Part shown: positions 9,371-18,471 of the stretch, piece by piece
Layout: the number at the start of each line of letters is the position of its first letter
Numbering within the stretch: position 1 is the stretch's first letter
NCBI GenBank assembly: GCA_041399085.1
Contig: JAWKTM010000032.1
Span: 15,325 to 79,324, forward strand
From: JAWKTM01 sp041399085
GTDB lineage: Bacteria; Planctomycetota; Planctomycetia; Pirellulales; Pirellulaceae
DNA length: 64,000 nt
Reading direction: 5' to 3'
Position numbers and translations under genes: made by a program
Notes under the pieces: model-generated
Told to the model about the DNA's origin: nothing
Databases searched by the model: none
The model's input: only the letters and a program-made list of their open reading frames with translations

Positions 9371-11800
9371 CTATTTGAACAAGTCTTGCAACACGCTCTT
9401 CTTCTGTTCGGACTTGGTCTGTTCCAGCAACTTCTCTTGAGCTTCCAGCAAGGCTCGAACCTCGGCAATGATTTCGTTGAAGTCCTGGATGTCGATCATC
9501 TTTTCCAAAACGGCTTCCAGCTCCAACAGCACATCGTTGGCCTGAGCGATCGCCGCTTCGGCCGCCACATTGCCCGCTTCGCGATCATCCAGCGACGCTT
9601 CGAGCGTCTTCAAACGTGAGTCGAGTTCGGGGAACAAATTGTTCACGATCAACAACAACGGATCGGCCACCAAGTCCTTCAGCCGGTCCTTGCGATCTTG
9701 CGTATCCACTCGGTTGTTCACTAATTCTTGGCGGATGTCAAGGAACGACAACGCCACGCCGCTGATTTCCTGAGCCGATTTCTCGCTCTGGGTCTGAGCC
9801 CGTTGGGTCCGCAACAGCCGAAGCGAACGAAGCCGCTGGGCTCGTTGTTCCGGAGTCAAGCGAGTGTCGCCCGGCTCGGCCGCATTCAAACTCTCCGCGT
9901 CGCTTTCGGAATCCGCGTCACCCGGCTCGGCCGACGAGTCCGCCAAACCTTCGGCTTTCACTCGCACCAAGTCGTCGCGCATCTGCGTGACTTCGTCGAT
10001 GATCTGCAAGAACCGCATTCTCAGCCCATACTCGCGCTGATCCAGCAACGCCAACAACGCATCGGGCGTAACCACGTCCAATTGATACTTGTCGCCGCTG
10101 CCGACATTCGGGCCACCCGCCAAATCCAGCTTGTCGGCCGCTTGGACCGTCAGCGTCAGTTTATCGCCGGGCTGCAACGCGAACTGTTCGTCTTGGTTTC
10201 GCACCTCGCGGAAGTCGACTTCCGTCTTGACCGCGCCGGCCGAAGCGATCGGCACCGGAAACTCTCGCGAATTGGCTTCGTTCACCGTCGCGGCCACCCA
10301 AGCTCGCTCGACCGCATAGTCGTCTTGAATCGTGCCCTCGATCGGAACCAAGACATCCGGCGTCACGGCCATGCCGATCCCTTTCAACCGCACGGCCACC
10401 GTGGGCGGCTCGTCGGGAATCGCCGAGATATGCAACCGATGCGGCCGCTCGCTAATCACGTTGTCCGCGTCGTGCAGCGTCACATCCAATGTGAGATTGC
10501 CATCCAAACTGGGCACTTCGAAAGCGAACTCGCGACCCTTCCCGTCGGGAAACTCGATCGTCGTCGTCTCGTCGGTTTCCGGGTTATAGATGTGAACCTT
10601 CTTGAGTTCCTTATTCGCCTGGGCGGCAATCGTCAGCTTCGTGCCCAGCGGCAATTGCACTCCGCTGCGATAGTCGATTTCTCGCGGCAGCCAAAGATCG
10701 AGTTCCTTGTTCACCAAATACGAAGGGAACTCACAGTTCAGCTTCGCGCCCACGATCGTCGGGCTATCGACCACATCCACGCGATAGTCCGACATCCGAT
10801 GATCGCGGCCGATCACATCGAATTCGATCGTCGACAACACGCCCTTGAACGGCTTGCCGTCGTACACATACTTCTGCGAATACACGGCTTCGTCGCCAGC
10901 GCGGCTGATCGTTGTCTCCTCGCGCGAGACCTGGCGCATCTGGCCGATCTTCTTCATCGAAACGCGACCGCGCTCGCCGTCTTCCGTGCGATATAAGATC
11001 GTGCAAGTCTCGGGCAAGTCGTCCGCGCCGGCGAACGCTCGCACATTCAACCGCACGCTGGCTCCCCGCGCGACGCGAATCCGACCATCCTCGAACTCGA
11101 CCAATTGAGGCGGCGGCGCCTTGCCCTCGCCCAGCGACGCTCGCAACACTTCGATCCCCACGACCTCCACCTGAACGCGACGAGGCCAAGGTTCGTTCTC
11201 TAACAGATACAACCGTTTGGCGGCCGTCGCAAACGCGTCACTTTGCAGGAAACCGAAAGCCAAGATCGTTAGCGCCAACAGCGAGGCGCCGGCCAGCTTC
11301 CACAACAACGGCCCCGTGTTGAAGACGCTGCCGACCGACACGCCACGAATCGCGGCCAAAGCTTGCTCGTCCGCTTGCGTGAGCATTTCGGGGCTGAAGT
11401 CCGTGGCATGGTCGGGACGCTCTTTCATTTCCACCGAGGTGACCAGCGCGTCTTGAAACTCGCGATATCGCCGTTCCAACAACACGGCCATGCTGTGATC
11501 GGCCATCCGCACGAACGCTCGCCGAAATACCCACTGATACAAGATGTATCCCAACACCACGGCAACAATCAGCAACACAATCGCACGAAACGCACGCGAC
11601 AGCTCCGAGGCCCCAACCAAGATCGGCAGATAGTCGACCGCCAACGCGGCCCAAAACATCAGCCCCAGCCACACCACGGCCAACGCCAAACCTTCGAGCC
11701 AGACGTACGCGCGAATACGCCAGCGAAGCGCACCCAGCACGCGGCGAATACGAGCGTCGAGTTCCGGTGTCGTTGTGTTGGACATGGTTGTGTTGGACAT
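9371..11800 (-). CDS. Large membrane protein of the MoxR/Bat operon (DUF4175-like)
   Basis: 809 residues. Three hydrophobic segments near the N-terminus (about 34-60, 70-95 and 155-180) anchor a large, mostly beta-rich extracytoplasmic part (about 200-560). A helical, charged C-terminus (about 570-809) ends in a coiled coil. The arrangement resembles DUF4175-type proteins that accompany MoxR and VWA genes in Planctomycetes; this is from memory of the family, not a search. The first ten residues are a duplicated MSNTT encoded by a 15-base tandem duplication, so initiation could be at 11800 or 11785. The downstream secreted protein follows after 86 bases. Confidence 0.8.
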   Translation of the reverse strand: MSNTTMSNTTTPELDARIRRVLGALRWRIRAYVWLEGLALAVVWLGLMFWAALAVDYLPILVGASELSRAFRAIVLLIVAVVLGYILYQWVFRRAFVRMADHSMAVLLERRYREFQDALVTSVEMKERPDHATDFSPEMLTQADEQALAAIRGVSVGSVFNTGPLLWKLAGASLLALTILAFGFLQSDAFATAAKRLYLLENEPWPRRVQVEVVGIEVLRASLGEGKAPPPQLVEFEDGRIRVARGASVRLNVRAFAGADDLPETCTILYRTEDGERGRVSMKKIGQMRQVSREETTISRAGDEAVYSQKYVYDGKPFKGVLSTIEFDVIGRDHRMSDYRVDVVDSPTIVGAKLNCEFPSYLVNKELDLWLPREIDYRSGVQLPLGTKLTIAAQANKELKKVHIYNPETDETTTIEFPDGKGREFAFEVPSLDGNLTLDVTLHDADNVISERPHRLHISAIPDEPPTVAVRLKGIGMAVTPDVLVPIEGTIQDDYAVERAWVAATVNEANSREFPVPIASAGAVKTEVDFREVRNQDEQFALQPGDKLTLTVQAADKLDLAGGPNVGSGDKYQLDVVTPDALLALLDQREYGLRMRFLQIIDEVTQMRDDLVRVKAEGLADSSAEPGDADSESDAESLNAAEPGDTRLTPEQRAQRLRSLRLLRTQRAQTQSEKSAQEISGVALSFLDIRQELVNNRVDTQDRKDRLKDLVADPLLLIVNNLFPELDSRLKTLEASLDDREAGNVAAEAAIAQANDVLLELEAVLEKMIDIQDFNEIIAEVRALLEAQEKLLEQTKSEQKKSVLQDLFK

Positions 11801-11876
11801 GATTCCTCAATCCATGACATGCGGTTTGCCGCTCGCCCCCTCAATACCCGTCCGGCAAGCAAGTTACCAAATCATT

Positions 11877-11934
11877 TAAGCGAAGGCGAGCCCTCCTGGT
11901 TTCGTACCACTGACGGCTCGCGCCGTTCCGCTAA
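11877..11934. repeat. Imperfect palindrome, REP-like
   Basis: ttaagcgaaggcgagcc on the left pairs imperfectly with ggctcgcgccgttccgctaa on the right around a short spacer. It sits between the frameshifted end of the upstream VWA gene and the start of the next gene. It could act as a processing or attenuation hairpin, or be a dispersed intergenic repeat. Confidence 0.4.
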
Positions 11935-11960
11935 AATCGTTAGTCATTTGGTGACTGGTC

Positions 11961-12140
11961 CTAAGCCACCTGTTTCAACCGCCGAATCAACCACTCCATG
12001 CAAAACGCCGCAGATGATTGCCAGCAACCAAGTCAGCAGCAAATGCTTCTGAACGGCTTTGTCCGGGTCGACCCGGCAAATAGGTGACTGGTCCTGCGGT
12101 TTCCATCGTCGCGGCCAAACCGGGGATTCCGGCGCCCTGT
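11961..12140 (-). pseudogene. Frameshifted C-terminal end of the upstream VWA membrane protein
   Basis: Beyond the stop at 12141, the other frames continue the protein in pieces: YYVGVAAA, then QGAGIPGLAATMETAGPVTY, then KHLLLTWLLAIICGVL, then CMEWLIRRLKQVA and a stop at 11961. Together they supply the expected periplasmic tail, a C-terminal transmembrane helix and a basic cytoplasmic end. Four frame changes fall within about 200 bases. The final part shows the ancestral protein was about 60 residues longer and ended in a membrane anchor. Confidence 0.75.
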
Positions 12141-14750
12141 TCACGGCGGCCGCCGCGACGCCCACATAGTAGCGCCGTTGGTCTTCTGCGCGATTTCCAT
12201 CAACAGCGGATCGTTGCGCTCGGGCTGCTCGATTTCTTTCGCTGGCACCCGCGCTCGCACGTCGCGTGTCAGCAGCTCCTCGTCGCCCGCCACCTGCAAT
12301 TCCAGCCGGTAGTCGCCTTCCTGCGTGACGGGGAACTGGGCCGTATACATCCCTTCGCGAGCTGAATCCTTGACCTGCCGCATCACCAACGGCTTGCGGA
12401 CCGCGTCCGGTTGCACAATCACGGCCGTCACTTCCGCGTCGGTCAACGGATTGTGTTGATCGTCGGTCAAAATCGCTCGCACGGTAACTTGATCGCCCAA
12501 CAACGCACGATCTTTGTCGACCAGCAACACGCCACGGCTGCTGTCGCGCAGCAACCGGCCTTCGCTGGCCCAGCGAATCAGCTTGGTGTAGTACCGCTCG
12601 AAATACGCTTCATCGACCGCTCGCAGCCGCCACATCTCGCCGCTGGCTTGAAAGAACACACGGCCGGCGCCATAAAACTGGCCCGCCATGTAGACCGGCA
12701 ACTCGGCGTCGATCGAGGTCGACGGATCCGAGAACCGGGCAAACACGCGCGCTCCCGGCTTGGGATCCTTCACGGTGTAAAAACCGTACACGCCATCGAA
12801 CGAAGCCCAAGCAGCCTCGCTGTCGGTCGGTTCATCTTCCAGCCACAGGAATTCCGAGTCGAGTCCTTCGCGTGTGAATTGCAGCGGCCAAGCCGCTTCG
12901 CCACCCATGCGACTGGCGGCGAACGACGAGATCCCTCGGCTATCGAACATCACCGGATAGAGCGCCCGCACCGTGTCGATTCGCTTGTCGCCCCGTCGCC
13001 GATGCGCCCATTGAGGTGTGTACACCGGACCGGCAATCAGAATCAGGCCGCCCGCCTTCTCCGCCACCCAGCGATCCAGCAATTCGATCTCCTGTTCGTC
13101 GAACTTCGTCCAATCGGGATCAAAGCCAACGATGCAGTCGTATTCAAACAACTCGCCCGCCGTCGACGGAAACTCATAAACCACATTGTGAGCTTCCTGC
13201 GAAATGCCGGGAGGCGCCGATTGCAGAAACACATCCACGGTGGTGTCGCGATCGCGGTATAACAAGTTCCGCAAGAACCGGTACTCGCGCATCGGACCGC
13301 CAGCGATCAACAGCACGCGATTCTTGCGTTCCACGATCTGCACGCTGGCCGTCTTCTCGTTGTCCCGCACATCGTGATCCTGTTCGGGCGGAACAATCCG
13401 CAGCGTATACACGCGCTTGCCCGTTTCGTCCGGAGTCACCTCGAATTTGACCGGCATCAGCTCGCCGTCTTTCGGCAACGTGATGCGCCGCTCCTCTTCG
13501 AAAGCTTCGGCCGAGTTGTCCGCGCCGTCTTCCGAAGAATACAGCTCCAGCTTCGCGGCTCGCCCGCCCAGTCCATACGACTGCACATAGCCGCTCAACG
13601 AGAAATCATCGCCAGGGTAAACGCGCCGCGGCGCTTCGAGATCCACGATCCGCGCATTCGCCGGACGCTTGTCGGACCCCATGCCAACCGGGTAAATCGG
13701 AATCTGGGCTTCCTGAGCCGCGGCAATTGCCGAAGCCGCATCGGCGCCCTCGTTCGACCGGCCATCCGTGAACACCACGACGCCAGCGATTGGACCGCCA
13801 CGCTCCTTGTTCACAACGTATCGCAACGCGTCGCCCAGCCGCGTCTCGGTGCCTCGCGCCAACAGCTCGTCCGACCAATTCGGTATCAGCTCCGGCTCGG
13901 GCTGTTCGCCTTCCTCGCCGTCCACGCCCGTGGTCGAATCCTGCCCGCTAGCCGCCGCGGAGAAGTCTGGTTCAGCCAAACCAACCAACGCCAGCGCGCT
14001 GGTCTCCGGCGAACGCAAATTGGCCACCGCAAAAACCACGACCGCGCCCAACAGCATCACCAGCCCGAACAGCACGGCGTAACTCTGGCCCTCGAACCCG
14101 CGAAACAAATTGCCGACAAACAGATGCGCCAAACCGGCCGTGATCGAAATCAGCAACAACACACCCGCAATCGCCGCCAACACACGCGACGTCGCGAACG
14201 CCGCCTGCTGCTCTTCGCTCGCCTTCGCCGCGGCCGACTCGCCGTCCGTCTCGTCCGATTTTTTCGTCAGCGTCGCGACCTCGACCGGCTTGGCCGTTTG
14301 ATCGAAGCCATAGAAAACCACGTCGTGCTTGGCGCGAAGGTCCTCGACCAATGAACCCTTCGACAGCTCGTCCACGATCAGCTCGATGCGCGACGGACCG
14401 GCCGGCGCCGAGGAGGACGACGAGTCGCGCAATCCCATGCTCTGGCTGGTATCGACCAACACGACCGCGCGCGAGTGCTTGACCAACTTGCTCTCGGTCT
14501 TTTTCTCGACGTCCAAAAACCAAATCAAAATGCCGACGAACCCAACCACGCGCAGCAACACCAACCCGATCGCCAGCCCGCGCGAAAGCTCGACGCTGTC
14601 GCGCATGTACATGTAGATCACGTAGGCCAGCACGGCCGCGCAAACCAACAACAGCAGCAACCAATGCCAGCCTTCCGGCATCGAATGCACGCGAGCAATG
14701 TCGTAATAAGTGCTGCCGGCTTGCTGGGCCAGCAAGGTTATCGAATTCAT
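12141..14750 (-). CDS. VWA-like membrane protein, glutamine-amidotransferase-like fold (C-terminus frameshifted)
   Basis: 869 residues as read. Two N-terminal membrane helices (about 28-48 and 60-82) precede a von Willebrand A-type core split by two more helices (about 190-250). The MIDAS-like motif is VLVDTSQSMG, and a second conserved strand reads GVVVFTDGRSNEG. The later part (about 440-780) resembles the class-I glutamine-amidotransferase-like domain found in such proteins (EYRFLRNLLYRD, GLILIAGP), with no obvious catalytic Cys. The start ATG shares its A with the stop of the upstream VWA gene (TGATG). The normal C-terminal membrane helix is lost to frameshifts after about residue 865. 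It probably partners the MoxR ATPase. Confidence 0.85.
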   Translation of the reverse strand: MNSITLLAQQAGSTYYDIARVHSMPEGWHWLLLLLVCAAVLAYVIYMYMRDSVELSRGLAIGLVLLRVVGFVGILIWFLDVEKKTESKLVKHSRAVVLVDTSQSMGLRDSSSSSAPAGPSRIELIVDELSKGSLVEDLRAKHDVVFYGFDQTAKPVEVATLTKKSDETDGESAAAKASEEQQAAFATSRVLAAIAGVLLLISITAGLAHLFVGNLFRGFEGQSYAVLFGLVMLLGAVVVFAVANLRSPETSALALVGLAEPDFSAAASGQDSTTGVDGEEGEQPEPELIPNWSDELLARGTETRLGDALRYVVNKERGGPIAGVVVFTDGRSNEGADAASAIAAAQEAQIPIYPVGMGSDKRPANARIVDLEAPRRVYPGDDFSLSGYVQSYGLGGRAAKLELYSSEDGADNSAEAFEEERRITLPKDGELMPVKFEVTPDETGKRVYTLRIVPPEQDHDVRDNEKTASVQIVERKNRVLLIAGGPMREYRFLRNLLYRDRDTTVDVFLQSAPPGISQEAHNVVYEFPSTAGELFEYDCIVGFDPDWTKFDEQEIELLDRWVAEKAGGLILIAGPVYTPQWAHRRRGDKRIDTVRALYPVMFDSRGISSFAASRMGGEAAWPLQFTREGLDSEFLWLEDEPTDSEAAWASFDGVYGFYTVKDPKPGARVFARFSDPSTSIDAELPVYMAGQFYGAGRVFFQASGEMWRLRAVDEAYFERYYTKLIRWASEGRLLRDSSRGVLLVDKDRALLGDQVTVRAILTDDQHNPLTDAEVTAVIVQPDAVRKPLVMRQVKDSAREGMYTAQFPVTQEGDYRLELQVAGDEELLTRDVRARVPAKEIEQPERNDPLLMEIAQKTNGATMWASRRPP

Positions 14751-17188
14751 CAGCGCACGGCTCCTCGCGCCGGATGGTAACTGGCAAAGTAAGCGAGCGC
14801 CTGTTCGCCGATCAACAGACCGACCAACATGCTCATCACAAGCAAACTGATGTTGAAGCCGCCTTCGTCGCTGGTTTCCGCCTCGAATTCATCCGCGCTG
14901 CGAAACACGGGCTTCACCGGATCTAACCGCGACAACAGCCGCTGCGGATCGGCCAAAGCGACTTCGCCTTCGGTCGGCTCGACATTCAACGCAAACCGTC
15001 GCACGTCATAACCGCCCGCGGCCGTCGACTCCCAAGCTTCATAGACGCCGCTGCGATTCGTTTCGCTGCCAGCTTGCCCAGCCGTGATCCGACCGATCGA
15101 TGTCACATAGAACGGCGAATCCGCTTCGGGTTTGGCGGCCGTGGCGTCGATCCGCACCCGAGTGGCGTTCGCAGCGCCCGGCGCAATGAACGTGACCTCG
15201 GGCCGATACTTGTCCGCCGGCATTTGCAATTCGACCGGCGTTCCCACCATCCGCTGCTCGACCGCCCGGCCGCTCGCCGCCAAATACGATTGCAAGTTCA
15301 ACAGCACGACCACGAAGCTGGGGTTTGTCGCCCAGTTGTTCCATTGCGGAGCCAGCGTGGATGTGAAGGCGACGACGCGCCCTTCACCAAACGTGCTTTC
15401 GACCGCCAGCGGTTGGCGATTCCGCAACGAGGCGATCACTTGCGTCGTCGACTGCTCCGCCGGCTCCCATGTCTCCGCCGTGCGAAAATACCGCTCGACC
15501 GTAACCAAACGAATCAACGGATTACGCTCGTCGGCGAACGCACTGAACAGCGGATGATCCATCACAACCACGTCCGGCGAATCCTCGCTCAGAGGCGGCT
15601 CCAGCAGATCGTCGCTGGTCAGCGGCATCGGCATCAAGCCGTTCCCCTCGTTGTAAAGTCGCCCGTTGTAGAACGAGATATTGGCGTCGGGCCCCAGAAA
15701 CACGGCCAAGCCGCCTCCGCCCCGCACGAACGTTTCCAGATTCTCGACCGCCCGATCATCCAGACGCGGAACGTCCAGCAAATAAACGACGCGGTACTGA
15801 GCCAACGTTTCGGGCGTCGTGTCTCGCAGGAACGAAGCCGGTTGCACATCGGGGCGAATGCCCGTGTTGGCTCGTTGCCCCGGTTGAAACGCCGCTTGCA
15901 AGTAATAACTGTTCGCCTGCGCCACGTCGCCGTCGATGACCAGAACGCGTTCGCCTTCGGGAAAGTCCACCACGGCCCAGCGGCGATTGTCGGCCGCGAT
16001 CGCATCGTCCGGCAGTTCGGCCGTCACCACATGCTCGCCCGGTTCCGGGAAGTACACCTGCACGCGCCGAGTCACGGTTTCGCCAGGTCCGATCGTGTCG
16101 ATGAACTCGGTCGGCAACGCCTCGGGTTTTCCCAACGTCGCGTCGGGCGTCGCGGCGGCCGTTTCCGCCGGATCGAAATAGGTCGTCTTGATCGTGAGCT
16201 GAACTTTGTTGACGGCTTGTTTGCCAAAGTTCTTCACGCTGACGTTCATGAACAACGGCACGCCTGCCGCCCGTGTATCCTCGGTCGGCGCCAGTTCCAC
16301 GATGCCCAAATTCGGCTGTTCATTACGCACGGCGCTGATCAACTGCACCCGCGCGCCGGCCTTCTCGATCTCACGAAGCTGGTTCCGCACCGCCGCCGGG
16401 TTCTCCCAATCGGGCGCCCGGAAATCAGACAGCAAATAAACGATGCTGCGTTCCTGCGGATGCTCGTCGATCAACTGCCGGACTAGGCCGAGTGCCGCCT
16501 GCGGTCCGGCGGACAGTTGCGTGACCTCCATGCCGTTGCGTTTCTCTTCCAGCGTCACATCGAAGCTGCTGTCCACCAACTCGTTGCTCAGATCGGCCAC
16601 TTGAGCCATCAAGGCTTCGGCTTTGGCCTTGGCGTCCGCGGCGTTGGACTTTGATTTTGACTTCGCGCTCGCCTCCGCCGCACTCGTCTCCGCGTTGTTT
16701 TCGGCCGACGGCCCAGCCGCCGTGCCCGCGGCGTCTTGCTCGGTCACGGCCCGCTCGGCCTTGGAAAGCCGCAACAGTGTGAAGCGATTCGATGTCTCAC
16801 TGTCGACCAACTGAGCCCCGATCCGCGCGATCGTCTGCAGCGACTTGTCGAACGCCGTCGAACCGCTGATGCGTTCCGACATCGAGTAGCTGTCGTCGAC
16901 CAACACATAATGATGCGTGGTCTTTTCCCCAAACATCGACAGCCATTGGTCATGAGTACGCAACTGGGCCAACATCGCCACAATCAGCGCGATCGCGGCC
17001 ATGCGCATCAACAACAGCAACAATTGCTTCAGCCAAATCCACTTGCGGTGTTTCTTATAGGCTTGCAGCAAGAAATCCATCGCCGCCCATTTAACGCGTT
17101 GATGCCGCATCAAGTTGATCAAATGGATCAACAGCGGCGCCAACACAATCAAAAAGCCGGTAATGAGAAAGGGATGAGTGAATTGCAT
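14750..17188 (-). CDS. BatA-type VWA membrane protein
   Basis: 812 residues. The N-terminus matches the aerotolerance-regulator/BatA N-terminal domain: a first membrane helix in HPFLITGFLIVLAPLLIHLI, then RHQRVKWAAMDFLLQAYKKH, and a second helix near 55-75. A VWA domain carries the metal-site motif VLVDDSYSMSE. An Ala/Lys/Ser-rich insert lies at about 145-190. An amidotransferase-like region follows (RVVYLLDVPRLDD, GGGLAVFLGPD), and a C-terminal helix (about 780-800) re-enters the membrane. It overlaps the next VWA gene by one base (TGATG). A MoxR plus two VWA proteins resembles the Bacteroides bat locus; the biological role in Planctomycetes is inference. Confidence 0.88.
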   Translation of the reverse strand: MQFTHPFLITGFLIVLAPLLIHLINLMRHQRVKWAAMDFLLQAYKKHRKWIWLKQLLLLLMRMAAIALIVAMLAQLRTHDQWLSMFGEKTTHHYVLVDDSYSMSERISGSTAFDKSLQTIARIGAQLVDSETSNRFTLLRLSKAERAVTEQDAAGTAAGPSAENNAETSAAEASAKSKSKSNAADAKAKAEALMAQVADLSNELVDSSFDVTLEEKRNGMEVTQLSAGPQAALGLVRQLIDEHPQERSIVYLLSDFRAPDWENPAAVRNQLREIEKAGARVQLISAVRNEQPNLGIVELAPTEDTRAAGVPLFMNVSVKNFGKQAVNKVQLTIKTTYFDPAETAAATPDATLGKPEALPTEFIDTIGPGETVTRRVQVYFPEPGEHVVTAELPDDAIAADNRRWAVVDFPEGERVLVIDGDVAQANSYYLQAAFQPGQRANTGIRPDVQPASFLRDTTPETLAQYRVVYLLDVPRLDDRAVENLETFVRGGGGLAVFLGPDANISFYNGRLYNEGNGLMPMPLTSDDLLEPPLSEDSPDVVVMDHPLFSAFADERNPLIRLVTVERYFRTAETWEPAEQSTTQVIASLRNRQPLAVESTFGEGRVVAFTSTLAPQWNNWATNPSFVVVLLNLQSYLAASGRAVEQRMVGTPVELQMPADKYRPEVTFIAPGAANATRVRIDATAAKPEADSPFYVTSIGRITAGQAGSETNRSGVYEAWESTAAGGYDVRRFALNVEPTEGEVALADPQRLLSRLDPVKPVFRSADEFEAETSDEGGFNISLLVMSMLVGLLIGEQALAYFASYHPARGAVR

Positions 17189-17219
17189 TTCAGGTATTCA
17201 GTTTTCCCACTAGCACACG

Positions 17220-17288
17220 CTAGGCAGTTCGTTGACTCAACCATTTGGCGACGCCCGGCCCCGTGCACTCGTCGACCAAAAAACGCAT
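17220..17288 (-). pseudogene. Truncated DUF5615 (PIN-like toxin) remnant
   Basis: A 22-codon frame starts with ATG directly after the DUF433 stop and reads MRFLVDECTGPGVAKWLSQ, then ends early in TAG. The opening is the characteristic N-terminus of DUF5615 PIN-like toxins, which normally run about 110-120 residues and are encoded immediately downstream of a DUF433 partner. The remainder is deleted: the BatA start lies only 32 bases beyond the stop. This is the toxin half of a toxin-antitoxin pair, now non-functional. Confidence 0.75.
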
Positions 17289-17537
17289 CTAAACGGACTC
17301 CGCCAACAATGGCAGGAATGAAGCTCGGGCAATCGAATGGGATGCGAACAAAAGGCACGCTCGCAAGTCATCAACTTCGAGCCCCTCGTATTCGCCACAA
17401 ATCTCCTCCACCGTAGAACCATGAGCCAGTAGATTCAAAATGTATTCAACCGTTAGCCGTGTTCCACGAATCACCGGCTTGCCGGTCATAATTGCCGGGT
17501 CACTGACAATCCGTTGAAGCAATTGTTCGTCGCTCAT
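17289..17537 (-). CDS. DUF433 antitoxin-like protein
   Basis: 82 residues, full length for DUF433. It has the typical opening (RIVSDPAIMTGKPVIRGTRL), the helix TVEYILNLLAHGSTVEEI and the C-terminal YEGLEVDDLRACLLFASH. DUF433 proteins usually act as the antitoxin and DNA-binding partner of a DUF5615 PIN-like toxin. Here the toxin frame survives only as a 22-codon stub. The pair sits in the middle of the MoxR/VWA operon, between the DUF58 gene and batA, which looks like an insertion later trimmed. A weak AGGTGATTC-type ribosome site precedes the ATG. Confidence 0.88.
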   Translation of the reverse strand: MSDEQLLQRIVSDPAIMTGKPVIRGTRLTVEYILNLLAHGSTVEEICGEYEGLEVDDLRACLLFASHSIARASFLPLLAESV

Positions 17538-17568
17538 TGAATCACCTCGCTAGGCTTGACGACGCCCC

Positions 17569-18471
17569 TCAATTCCGATGATGCATTCCCAATCGGTTGC
17601 TCAAATAAGTGGCCAGTGCCGCGTCCAGCGGTTGGCTTGTGCGAAGCAACGCATAGTCGATCGTGTTTCGCGTACAACCGCGACGGACGTCTTCTAGGAA
17701 TGTGTTCAAGGCCTCCATATAACCTTCGCGCAGTGCCCGCGGATTGCAGTTCAGGAAATCCAACGACTCCAAACCTTCGAATCGTGTCGGGCCGGAAAAC
17801 GGAAAGTCCAGCTCGTCGTCGTCCATCACGTGAAAGACCATCACATCGTGGCCGCGTTGCCGAAGAAACTTCAGTCCTTTCACAGCGCCGGCCACGTCTC
17901 CCAAAAAGTCCGACACGACCACGACCATGCCTCGCCGAGGATAGGACTCGGCCACATTCCGAAAGATGCCATACATGTCCGTCTTGTCGCTTGGATTGCT
18001 CACATTCAGCGACTCGACGATCGACAGGATGTGATTCTGGCGACTGCGAACTGGCACCTTGTTTCGCACCTTGGCGTCAAACGACACACATCCCACGGCG
18101 TCTTGCTGTTTGAGGATGAAGTACGCCAAGCTCGAAGCGACCGTGCAGGCATACTCATACTTATTCAGCGGTCCGCGGCCATACGCCATGCTGTTGGAGA
18201 CATCCACCAGCATCACACACCGCAGATTGGTATCTTCCTCATACTGTTTGATTTGCAGCCGGTCCTGCCGAGCCCACACCTTCCAATCCACGTGCCGCAA
18301 ATCGTCACCCGGCACATACTCGCGGTGCTGCAAGAACTCGACCGACTGCCCAAAGTACGGGCTGCGGTGATTGCCATTGAGAAAACCTTCCACGACATGG
18401 CGGGCTCGCAAATCCATGCGCGAGATCCGCTTGATCGTTTCAGGATGCAAAAATCTTTTGGAATCGGGCAT
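17569..18471 (-). CDS. DUF58 family protein
   Basis: About 300 residues, starting at MPDSKRFLHPETIKRI, which overlaps the end of the MoxR gene by 32 bases; an upstream alternative start at 18513 is less likely. Conserved features are RARHVVEGFLNGNHRSPY, FLQHREYVPGDDLRHVDWK and a VWA-like fold with the metal-site motif MLVDVSNSMAYG. DUF58 proteins almost always sit next to a MoxR ATPase and are thought to be its substrate or adaptor. No membrane helices, so cytoplasmic. Confidence 0.92.
   Translation of the reverse strand: MPDSKRFLHPETIKRISRMDLRARHVVEGFLNGNHRSPYFGQSVEFLQHREYVPGDDLRHVDWKVWARQDRLQIKQYEEDTNLRCVMLVDVSNSMAYGRGPLNKYEYACTVASSLAYFILKQQDAVGCVSFDAKVRNKVPVRSRQNHILSIVESLNVSNPSDKTDMYGIFRNVAESYPRRGMVVVVSDFLGDVAGAVKGLKFLRQRGHDVMVFHVMDDDELDFPFSGPTRFEGLESLDFLNCNPRALREGYMEALNTFLEDVRRGCTRNTIDYALLRTSQPLDAALATYLSNRLGMHHRN

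Noticed and set aside
9728..10996. 422-codon plus-strand frame
   Set aside because: Antisense to the large operon membrane protein; no motif and typical shadow composition.
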